A stretch of DNA of 15,837 nt from an uncultured Bacilli bacterium (GTDB lineage Bacteria; Bacillota_I; Bacilli_A; RF39; UBA660), in assembly GCA_934133015.1 (NCBI GenBank), contig CAKPAQ010000009.1, forward strand, positions 1-15,837, read 5' to 3'. The notes under the pieces are model-generated. The model worked only from the letters and a program-made list of their open reading frames with translations, was not told the origin of the DNA and made no database searches. Within the stretch, counting starts at the first letter, position 1. Every line of letters begins with the position of its first letter. The position numbers were made by a program, and so were the translations under genes. This document shows positions 7,105 through 14,125 of the stretch, one piece after another.

Positions 7105-8969
7105 ATGGATGTGATTAATCAAAATACTGTTGTTGTGTATACTTCTTTAGAATTAAAGAACTGCCTTGAAGGTAATAACTCCTATAATTATATTTATTTT
7201 GGAGATGATATAACTTTAGCTAGTGGTATTATAATTTCTAGTACTAAGAGTATTGTTACTATTGATGGAACTTATAATGGAATTAGACATACTTATCAAG
7301 ATATGAAAAGTACTAGTTATGGTGATACAATATCAGCTCGTAGTTCAAATATTAGTAAAGTAACAGTTAAAAATATTGATGTAACTGGATATAATTACTA
7401 TGGCATTATTTATGTTCCAGAGGATAATAGTTTGAAAAATGTTATTATAGAGTACAATAATTTAAAATATTTTGGCCCACAAATACCTTTCATCCAACTG
7501 GATTATCTAGATATATTGACTGTAATATAACGATAAATACATCATATGCAACTGGTAATGAAGTAGCAGAGTGTAATAGAATTGGGATTGATGGTAATAC
7601 TACAATTTTACATGAATCAAGTGGTAATTCATCTTTTTGGTTTAGAGGTTCAACAAGTCAATCATTTATTATTTTAGAAGATGCAGATGTTAATATGGCT
7701 TCTACAAATAGAGAATTATTTTGTGGTACTACTAATCTTGAACTTAAAATTATGACTAAAGCTAAATTTACACTTACTACAGCGCTTGGTATGGGTTATG
7801 GTACTTATTCAACTGGTAATGTATTAATAGATAAAGATGCTTTCTTCCAAGTTACACAAACTAAAAGAAATGGTTCGTATCCTACCTGGTATTGTAATGG
7901 GAACTTTGTTATGAATGAAGGATCCACAATGATTATGATTAATAATTATTCAGGTATGACAACATCAAATTATAATATTTACTTTAGAACGACACTTTCA
8001 TCATTAACTTTAAATAATCCAAAAAAGTTTGTTTTATATAATACTACAGCTAATGTTATAAGTAGTGATAGTACAATTAATTTTAATCTTAATTATGAAA
8101 GAATAAATATGTGGCAAGTAGCTGCTACAATAGATGCTGGTTCTTTAGAAAATCTTCCAAATTTTTCTTGGTATAAAGATAATGGTATTTCTATAGTGTC
8201 TGGTACTTTAACCTCAACTAAAACGAATATTACTACAAATAATTATACAGAAGAAGAATCATTAGAACTGCCAGCGCTTAGTAATTTTTTACTTACTTCA
8301 ATGAAAGTTATATCAATTGGGGTTATACCACTTAAATTGAATGCAGTTGGTGATCAAACTACCGTTTTAAAAGGCTATACGGAGGAAGGTGCATTTGTAA
8401 AAATTAGTTATTTGACAAATTCTACAATTGTTTAAGCAAATGAATCAGGTTATTTTTAATTAACATTAGATGAAAGTATGCCTATAGGTACAGAAATAAC
8501 TTACCTGGCTAATATAAAAAATAGTTTTATTTACCAAAGTAAAACTATTACTATTGTTTATGTTGGTGAAATAGTTATGTCTAATGCTCCTAATGTTATT
8601 AGATTTAATTTAAGTCCTATTTCGACTAATCCTTTATTGTGTAGTAGACTAGAAGAAATTAAAATTGATGTAGTTGATTCAAGAATAGATAGTACTGATT
8701 GGGAATTATATGCAAGTATTAATCAAGATTTAACATCAGAAAATGAGTTGATTTTACCTGATTCACTGGTATATATTGGAGATGATGATACGGTTATTCC
8801 TTTATCTACAACTCCTACTTTAGTTTACAGTGGTAGTAAAAATGATGGTGAGATTAAGACAACAATAATACAATGGGAAACTAATAAAGGAATTTTACTT
8901 CAAGTTAATAAACCATTACAGAATATGTAAGAATATACAGCAGAGGTATATTGGAATTTAGAAGAATAA
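7105..8969 (+). pseudogene. Beta-helix surface adhesin with Big-like and WxL-like domains, broken
   Basis: The start is ATG 7105 with GGTGAT before it. Joined across its breaks it encodes about 620 aa. The first 330 residues are Ser/Thr/Asn-rich with short strands, typical of pectate-lyase-like beta-helix adhesins (for example IYFGDDITLASGIIIS). A Big-like beta domain follows (about 7.9 to 8.57 kb of the gene, including GYTEEGAFVKISY). The last 130 residues have two W-x-L motifs, WEL (8700-8708) and WNL (8952-8960), as in WxL cell-wall-binding domains. There are four lesions: a one-base loss near 7484-7488, where the frame moves from 1 to 0, and in-frame TAA codons at 8433-8435, 8457-8459 and 8928-8930. 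Sequence after each lesion still reads as the same protein. There is no signal peptide and no LPxTG. Confidence 0.75.
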
Positions 8970-8971
8970 AA

Positions 8972-9017
8972 AAATCGGTATATAAAAATAGTTATTGAAA
9001 TTTTTATATGCCGATTT
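8972..9017. terminator. Strong bidirectional terminator
   Basis: An 18-bp stem with one T-G pair, AAATCGGTATATAAAAAT (8972-8989) against 9000-9017, encloses a 10-nt loop. It lies between the convergent adhesin and DUF11-like genes and can end both transcripts. Confidence 0.9.
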
Positions 9018-9018
9018 A

Positions 9019-9546
9019 TTAATATCTCCAAAATGGAACATCACATCTATAGGTTTTGGTTTGATGATATGGATTACAACTTACTATACTTATATTACTA
9101 TAAAAAATATCATCATTAGCTTTTACACTACATCTACTTTTTAAAAGAAAGCTTTCATTATTAATTTTTGTTAACTTGAAACGTTATGATACTTGATGCA
9201 GATGATGCGATATCTGATAAATTAATTGTTAATGTATGATTATCAGTATCATAGGTATATTTAGATTCATCAGCTTTTACGCCATCGATAGTAACACTTC
9301 CATCTACAAAACTTACTAGAGTAGTATCAATAATAACTGTAACAATTGGACTAACATATGTTTCTTGTGCTTTGTTGTCAATTGTTATTGTATATGTTAA
9401 TGGACCATTGGCCCATGATTGTTTATCAGTAGTTTTAGTTATAGAAAGACTTTCTATTAAAGCTGCTACAACGGCTTTTGAAGTATAACTGTTGGTAAGT
9501 TATTGTAAGTACCTGTCGCACTTGTAATATTAGTTAACTCGTTCAT
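9019..9546 (-). pseudogene. DUF11-like beta-sandwich surface protein with two compensating frameshifts
   Basis: No intact frame marks this gene, but the minus strand encodes one protein in three pieces. ATG 9546 has GGAGAT upstream and opens MNELTNITSATGTYNNLPT. The frame shifts near 9488-9496 into a 100-residue stretch with SLSITKTTDKQSWANGPLTY, then DGSVTIDGVKADESKYTY and LTINLSDIASSASSIITF. This is the pattern of DUF11-type repeats of bacterial surface proteins. Near 9163-9170, in an A-run, it shifts back to the first frame and continues NNESFLLKSRCSVKANDD to a Cys-containing tail ending CDVPFWRY at TAA 9021-9019. The total of 528 nt is divisible by three. The N-terminus has no signal peptide. 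It lies downstream of the glycosyltransferase with no terminator between, and has its own sigma-K-like promoter. Confidence 0.72.
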
Positions 9547-9613
9547 GTTTCATCTCCATATTTGATTTTATGAAAATAAAAATTAATTATTTTTGCTAAT
9601 TTTTTTTCAATTT

Positions 9614-9647
9614 TAATATATGTAATAGTAGAAAAAATGTTTATGAT
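9614..9647 (-). promoter_or_regulatory. Sigma-K-like promoter upstream of the DUF11-like gene
   Basis: On the minus strand, AC (9640-9639) is followed by 16 nt and then CATATATTA (9622-9614), an exact match to the sigma-K pattern AC-N16/17-CATANNNTA. The element is preceded by ATCATAA, and the same module with identical spacing stands before the collagen-like gene. The leader would be about 60 nt. Confidence 0.6.
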
Positions 9648-9686
9648 AAATTTAAATGGTTTATATTATTAATATTTTAAATAACT

Positions 9687-10778
9687 TTAACTCGATTTTT
9701 TACTTTTTGAGATAATTTCTAGATTTTGTTTTAATCGTTTATCATTGCTATTCATTTTTATGGCCTTTTTTACATAGAAAATTGATTTATCTATTTTGTT
9801 TTGATAATAATAACTTATACTTAATAAATCATAAATGGTATTATCCCAACTGAATACTTCATTAATATATGTCTTTTGGTGCTTTTTTATTTTTAATGCT
9901 TTTAAACAATATTTTTCTACTTCTTTCCAATTATTTTGAGTATATTCTAATATGGCATATTCTACATATGGATCTCTTAAATATGGTGCTTCTAATATGG
10001 CTTTATTTAGCCACATTCTAGCTTCATCTATTCTATTTAATCTTTGATAGCATCTTGCGATAAATCTCATTGATGCACATCTTTCATCTTTCCAGGTCGC
10101 TTTTGGTAATTTTAAATGCTTAATTAAGGTATCAATGGCTTCGTTCCATTTTTCATAGTACATATATTCTCTACCTAAGTAGTGCATATTTCTATCATCA
10201 TTGGGATCTTCTTTAACTGATAATTCTAAAAGGGGTAGGTAGCTACTTCTACTTTTTTTATTGTCTGGATAATGATTTAATACAATGGATTCACAATATT
10301 TTTTAATTTCTTTATTGTTTCCATTATATGTTAATACTTCGTGTACAGGATGAGTCCATACATAGTCATTTCTTGTATGAATTTTATCAATAAAAAAACT
10401 AACTATTGGTTTATTTTCTTCATTTAAGCTCCAATTATATGTATATGATAGTCTTGTTGTGTCTTTTGTCCATGCGTCTTCTAATTTTTTACGCCATCCT
10501 TCTTCAAATGTTTCATCTAAATCAGTACAAACACATATATCTGTATCGTGTGGAATCATAGCTAGTGCTTTATTTCTTGCTTCATCAAAACGCCATGGTT
10601 TAATAATTTCTTTTTTTACTTTAACACCTAGATTTTTAAGTTTTTTGATACTTTTGTCTGTTGAACCAGTATCTAAAACATAAATTTCATCTGCTTCTTT
10701 CATAGATTTTACCCATCTATCTATAAATTTTTCTTCATTTTTACAGATAGCATATACGCAGATTTTATATTTATTCAT
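9687..10778 (-). CDS. Family-2 glycosyltransferase with C-terminal TPR-like repeats (SunS/SgtA type)
   Basis: The 363-aa product starts at ATG 10778 with GAGGTGA upstream. Residues 1-170 are a GT-A fold glycosyltransferase: KNEEKFIDRW (13-22), the donor-binding VLDTGSTD (34-41), and the metal-binding D-x-D in CTDLDE (D86, D88). HPVHEVL (143-149) and NHYP (168-171) follow. Residues 180-355 are helical repeats with TPR character, such as MHYLGREYMYYEKWNEAIDT and DLLSISYYYQNKIDKSIFYV. This layout is shared by SunS, which glycosylates a peptide, and SgtA, which is encoded beside the exosporium glycoprotein BclA3 in C. difficile. It lies 80 nt downstream of a Thr-rich collagen-like gene, so that protein is the likely acceptor (inference). 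No membrane segment is present, so it acts in the cytoplasm. Confidence 0.88.
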   Translation of the reverse strand: MNKYKICVYAICKNEEKFIDRWVKSMKEADEIYVLDTGSTDKSIKKLKNLGVKVKKEIIKPWRFDEARNKALAMIPHDTDICVCTDLDETFEEGWRKKLEDAWTKDTTRLSYTYNWSLNEENKPIVSFFIDKIHTRNDYVWTHPVHEVLTYNGNNKEIKKYCESIVLNHYPDNKKSRSSYLPLLELSVKEDPNDDRNMHYLGREYMYYEKWNEAIDTLIKHLKLPKATWKDERCASMRFIARCYQRLNRIDEARMWLNKAILEAPYLRDPYVEYAILEYTQNNWKEVEKYCLKALKIKKHQKTYINEVFSWDNTIYDLLSISYYYQNKIDKSIFYVKKAIKMNSNDKRLKQNLEIISKSKKSS

Positions 10779-10808
10779 AATTCACCTCTATCAAATTTTA
10801 TGCATAGT

Positions 10809-10844
10809 AAAAGTGATATAGTAAATTATTTCTATACCACTTTT
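10809..10844 (-). terminator. Hairpin between the collagen-like and glycosyltransferase genes
   Basis: A 13-bp stem with one G-T pair (10809-10821 with 10832-10844) has a 10-nt loop. On the minus strand only four T follow, so it may act as a partial terminator that sets the ratio of collagen-like protein to glycosyltransferase. No clear separate promoter fits in the 30 nt before the glycosyltransferase. Confidence 0.65.
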
Positions 10845-10858
10845 TAATTAGTATGCGT

Positions 10859-11680
10859 TTAGCCTCCTGCTCCGGTAGGTCCAGTTGGTCCAGTTGGTCC
10901 AGTAGGTCCAGTTGGTCCAGTTGGTCCAGTTGGTCCAGTTGGTCCAGTATCTCCGGTAGCTCCGGTAGTTCCAGTAGGTCCAGTAGGTCCAGTAGCACCA
11001 GTAGGTCCAGTATCTCCGGTAGGTCCAGTTGGTCCAGTTGGTCCAGTATCTCCGGTAGCTCCGGTAGTTCCAGTAGGTCCAGTAGGTCCAGTAGCGCCAG
11101 TAGGTCCAGTAGGTCCAGTATCTCCGGTAGGTCCAGTAGGTCCAGTAGGTCCAGTATCTCCGGTAGTTCCGGTAGCTCCAGTAGGTCCAGTAGGTCCAGT
11201 ATCTCCGGTAGCTCCAGTAGTACCAGTGGCTCCAGTAGGTCCAGTTGGTCCAGTAGGTCCAGTTGGTCCAGTAGGTCCAGTTGGTCCAGTAGGTCCAGTA
11301 GGTCCAGTTGGTCCAGTAGGTCCAGTAGCACCGGTAGGTCCACGTGGAATTGTTAAATTGAGAACAAAATTAGGTGAAGTACCTGTTATTGATGCAGCCG
11401 CATCAGTACCAGGTGCACCAGTTGTAACAGTACCTATTGTTAAGTTTGGCGTTTGACCATTTGCACCTTGTGGTATAGTAAAATCTAAAATTACATTTTC
11501 TGAAGTACCACTATTTGTAACACTAGCATTAGTACCAGGTGCACCAGTTGTTGTTTGCCCAACTTCAATTGTAACAGCTCCAGATGGCCCGGTAGGACCA
11601 GTAGGACCAGTAGGTCCGGCTATGTAACATCCATTACAAGGAATTAATCTTTCGCTACATTCATTATTTTTATTAAACAT
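10859..11680 (-). CDS. Collagen-like GPT-repeat surface protein (BclA-like)
   Basis: The 273-aa product starts at ATG 11680 with AAGGAT upstream. The N-terminus has three cysteines (C8, C15, C18) and no signal peptide, and leads into a short GPT tract at 22-33. Two copies of a roughly 37-residue beta module follow (about 36-73 and 79-114), each with TTGAPGT and ending F/L-T-I-P-x-G. From residue 114 to the end there is an unbroken G-x-y tract of 53 triplets, mostly GPT, with GAT, GTT and GDT. Such proteins form triple-helical filaments on spores and cell surfaces, and threonines in the third position are O-glycosylation sites in BclA proteins. Unusually there is no C-terminal trimerisation domain: the protein ends GAGG. 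A sigma-K-like promoter lies upstream and a TPR glycosyltransferase gene downstream. Confidence 0.9.
   Translation of the reverse strand: MFNKNNECSERLIPCNGCYIAGPTGPTGPTGPSGAVTIEVGQTTTGAPGTNASVTNSGTSENVILDFTIPQGANGQTPNLTIGTVTTGAPGTDAAASITGTSPNFVLNLTIPRGPTGATGPTGPTGPTGPTGPTGPTGPTGPTGPTGPTGATGTTGATGDTGPTGPTGATGTTGDTGPTGPTGPTGDTGPTGPTGATGPTGPTGTTGATGDTGPTGPTGPTGDTGPTGATGPTGPTGTTGATGDTGPTGPTGPTGPTGPTGPTGPTGPTGAGG
10862..11341 (-). repeat. Collagen-coding minisatellite with 9-bp unit and about 99-bp higher-order unit
   Basis: The tract is a run of imperfect 9-bp units (GGTCCAGTT or GGTCCAGTA on the plus strand) encoding G-P-T. On top of this there is a longer period: a block beginning CCAGTATCTCCGGTAGC starts at 10944 and again at 11043, 99 bp apart. 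A third, more diverged block follows. Such repeats are prone to length change in steps of three residues or of 33 residues. Confidence 0.9.
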
Positions 11681-11702
11681 CTAATCATCCTTTCTTCATA
11701 TT

Positions 11703-11736
11703 TAATATATGTATTATTAAAAAATTTGTATATGAT
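11703..11736 (-). promoter_or_regulatory. Sigma-K-like promoter upstream of the collagen-like gene
   Basis: On the minus strand, AC (11729-11728) is followed by exactly 16 nt and CATATATTA (11711-11703). The module ATCATATACA-N15-CATATATTAAA is shared, position for position, with the one before the DUF11-like gene. Transcription would start about 16 nt before the ATG, leaving just room for the AAGGAT ribosome binding site. Confidence 0.62.
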
Positions 11737-11777
11737 GTTTTAACTATTAAAAAATAATATTAATTTTATCAATATTA

Positions 11778-11786
11778 TGTTATAAT
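11778..11786 (+). promoter_or_regulatory. Extended -10 promoter of the metallopeptidase gene
   Basis: TGTTATAAT matches the extended -10 consensus TGnTATAAT exactly. It lies 30 nt before ATG 11816, with AAGGAG (11799-11804) between. No good -35 is visible, as expected for extended -10 promoters. It is divergent from the collagen-like gene and of the vegetative type. Confidence 0.6.
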
Positions 11787-11815
11787 AATGAAACGCTTAA
11801 GGAGAGAGAATAAAT

Positions 11816-13225
11816 ATGAAAATAGAAAAGATTTATATTTTCAAAGATTTAGATAAAAAAAGTAATTATTTATATATTTTATATACTAATGGGAAACTTA
11901 AAACTATAAAAAATAAAGATAAAAATTATATGAATCATTTAGCTTCACAATATTTGGAAAAATTCGCAAAACAAAAGAAATGTAGTAAACATGAACTTAT
12001 AAAAAATAAAAATGTAATAGTAACTAATTCAAATAACTTGACAATAAAGGATGAAATTTCAGAGACTAAATCGATTGATATGTCATTTTCTTATGCTAAT
12101 AATCTTTCTTCTCTTTTTATTATTAATAATTTATATTCTATCATCAATAATAGAGTAATAAACTTTAGTTGTTACAGATTTTCCCATTTAAATTTTTTAA
12201 TCAATTTATCTACTTCTCTTATGTTTTATTGGTTTAATCTTTTCGTTAATGGTAAATCTCATAGTAAATTAAATAATAAAACTAAATTAAGGTTAGCTTT
12301 ACTAATTTCTACATCATTAATAAGTATAGTTGAAGCATTAAATATTCCTGATATTTCTACAATACCATATTATAAAGAAATTATGGATACTGATGTTGAT
12401 GACTTAATTAACAATGAAGGTTTAAATGAATTAGAATATCGCGGTAAAGCTATAAAATTAGTGTTTGATAATTTAGAAGATAATCCTTATTTATCTGATG
12501 TTGACTATAATATTTTAATGAAATTAGAAGATTATTGTGAAGATAATCCTTATATAGATTACAACTTGCTTTATCATAATTTATTAACAATTAGACATCG
12601 TTGCTTGAAAAATATAAATCCTAATAACAAAATCGCTGGTGAATATTTGATTAATCCCAATGTTATTATTACATACAATACTGATTTACTAGCTAGTAAT
12701 ATGTATATTAGTGATAATAACCATGTCATGACATATGAAGAAGTTATGTTACATGAAGCAGTTCATTCTAGTGGTGGTCTTAGTACAACTTATTTAGATG
12801 AAGGTATGACTTCTTTGATTGTTAGTGAATATTTTTCTAATGGTAATATTAATAATGGTTATGGTATTAATGTTCAAATTACTAAGTTATTTTGTGATTT
12901 AGTTGGTAGTGATACTATGCTTAAGGCTTTTTCTTTAAAAGATGAAACGATAATTAAAGAAAAACTAATAGAAGTACTTGGTAACGAAGTTTATGTTGAT
13001 GCTTTCTATAAATTATGTAAAAATGTTACTGAAAGTAAAACTATAGAGGAATATAGTAGTAGATTTTATGCAACCTTACTTACTATTGACAATATTACTG
13101 ATGGTAGTTTTGATGCTGATAAATATTTTGATGATATTATCTATGGTAATCCCAAGGCATATTTTAGTAGTGATTATAAAAAATATGTAAAGTTGTATGA
13201 TAACAGTTTGTCTGGTGAATATTAG
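11816..13225 (+). CDS. Membrane-associated zinc metallopeptidase-like protein
   Basis: The 469-aa product has a charged N-terminus (about 1-110) without a signal peptide. Two hydrophobic segments follow, at about 127-146 (FLINLSTSLMFYWFNLF) and 157-175 (LALLISTSLISIVEAL). The large C-terminal domain holds the zinc-binding signature HEAVH (313-317) in EEVMLHEAVHSS, and LDEG with E329 twelve residues later, a spacing compatible with a gluzincin-type third ligand. This indicates a metallopeptidase, but the family and substrate are not recognised. With two membrane passes, the catalytic domain and N-terminus would lie on the same side. It is divergent from the collagen-like gene; processing of surface proteins is a possibility, not shown. 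AAGGAG precedes the start by 11 nt. Confidence 0.72.
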   Translation: MKIEKIYIFKDLDKKSNYLYILYTNGKLKTIKNKDKNYMNHLASQYLEKFAKQKKCSKHELIKNKNVIVTNSNNLTIKDEISETKSIDMSFSYANNLSSLFIINNLYSIINNRVINFSCYRFSHLNFLINLSTSLMFYWFNLFVNGKSHSKLNNKTKLRLALLISTSLISIVEALNIPDISTIPYYKEIMDTDVDDLINNEGLNELEYRGKAIKLVFDNLEDNPYLSDVDYNILMKLEDYCEDNPYIDYNLLYHNLLTIRHRCLKNINPNNKIAGEYLINPNVIITYNTDLLASNMYISDNNHVMTYEEVMLHEAVHSSGGLSTTYLDEGMTSLIVSEYFSNGNINNGYGINVQITKLFCDLVGSDTMLKAFSLKDETIIKEKLIEVLGNEVYVDAFYKLCKNVTESKTIEEYSSRFYATLLTIDNITDGSFDADKYFDDIIYGNPKAYFSSDYKKYVKLYDNSLSGEY

Positions 13226-13232
13226 TTTATGT

Positions 13233-13238
13233 TATAAT
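13233..13238 (+). promoter_or_regulatory. Candidate -10 box for the methyltransferase-pseudouridine synthase operon
   Basis: A perfect TATAAT lies 6 nt before the AGGTGA (13245-13250) that serves ATG 13256. A possible -35, TTGTCT at 13208-13213, has a 19-nt spacer. The box sits immediately after the stop of the metallopeptidase gene, so the operon has a promoter of its own with a very short leader. Confidence 0.5.
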
Positions 13239-13255
13239 GTTAGTAGGTGATAATA

Positions 13256-14125
13256 ATGAAAGTTGCTGATAATTGGGCTGATTATAAGATTATTGATTGT
13301 TCTAATGGTCAAAAGTTAGAAAAATGGAAGGATTACTATTTACTTAGACCTGATCCTCAAATTATATGGACTAATGGTGATTTAGAGAAAAATTATCATG
13401 ATGAAATACACGCTGTTTATTATCGTAGTAATAAAGGTGGCGGTAATTGGGAAAATAAGAAAAAAATTCCTGTGAGTTGGAAGATCAGTTATAAAGATTT
13501 AATTTTTAATATTAAACAAATGGGATTTAAACATACTGGGCTTTTTCCAGAACAAGCTGTTAACTGGGACTTTATGATGAATAAAATTGAAAATAGTAAT
13601 AGAAATATTAAAGTTTTAAATTTATTTGCGTATACTGGTGGAGCAAGTGTTGCATGCTTAAAAGCTGGGGCTAGTGTAGTTCATGTTGATTCATCACGTG
13701 GAATGGTTGATTGGGCAAAAGAAAATGTTGAAGCTAGTAAATTAAGTGATAGACCTATTCGTTATATTGTTGATGATGTAGTTAAGTTTGTAAAAAGAGA
13801 AATTAGACGTGGAAATAAATATGATTGTATTATAATGGATCCACCTAGTTATGGTAGGGGAGCTAATGGCGAAGTTTGGGATATAGAAAAAGATTTGGAT
13901 AACTTGGTTAGTTTATGTGTAGAATTGCTTAGTGATAAACCTTTATTTTTCTTAATAAATTCTTATACAGCTGGTTTATCTAAAGAAGTATTAGTAAATT
14001 TGTATAAACTTCGATTTAAAAATTATAATGGTAAAATAGATTGTGATGAAATTGGACTTAGAATCGAAAAAAATAATTTAATTTTACCTTGTGGTATTTA
14101 TGGGAGATTTATATTTGATGAATGA
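13256..14125 (+). CDS. Class I SAM-dependent RNA methyltransferase (RlmI/PF10672-like)
   Basis: The start is ATG 13256, five bases after AGGTGA; GTG 13247 is inside that site. The 289-aa product has the layout of RlmI-type C5 rRNA methyltransferases without a PUA domain. An N-terminal region has GLFPEQAVNWD, followed by SAM-binding motif I VLNLFAYTGGASVACLKAGA. Acidic motif II is VVHVDSSRGMVDWAKENVE, and motif IV is DCIIMDPPSYGRG, where D-P-P-S-Y contacts the target base. These residues are intact. The family modifies cytosines in rRNA, though the exact site cannot be told here. It overlaps the pseudouridine synthase by 8 nt, so two RNA-modifying enzymes are translated together. Confidence 0.88.
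   Translation: MKVADNWADYKIIDCSNGQKLEKWKDYYLLRPDPQIIWTNGDLEKNYHDEIHAVYYRSNKGGGNWENKKKIPVSWKISYKDLIFNIKQMGFKHTGLFPEQAVNWDFMMNKIENSNRNIKVLNLFAYTGGASVACLKAGASVVHVDSSRGMVDWAKENVEASKLSDRPIRYIVDDVVKFVKREIRRGNKYDCIIMDPPSYGRGANGEVWDIEKDLDNLVSLCVELLSDKPLFFLINSYTAGLSKEVLVNLYKLRFKNYNGKIDCDEIGLRIEKNNLILPCGIYGRFIFDE

Noticed and set aside
8433..8930. Recoding of TAA as a sense codon in the adhesin gene
   Set aside because: TAA ends most other genes in the window normally and no recoding signal is visible; decay is simpler.
10862..11341. CRISPR array
   Set aside because: The repeats are contiguous 9-bp coding units without unique spacers.
10853..11356. Plus-strand Ser/Trp-rich frame and minus-strand Leu/Asp-rich frame over the collagen tract
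   Set aside because: Both are out-of-frame readings of the 9-bp repeat; the GPT frame has the start site, ribosome binding site and sensible N-terminus.
11226..11456. Plus-strand frame encoding G-P-V repeats, itself collagen-like
   Set aside because: GGTCCAGTT reads G-P-V on one strand and its complement reads a G-P-T phase on the other; the plus frame has no ribosome binding site and lacks the flanking domains.
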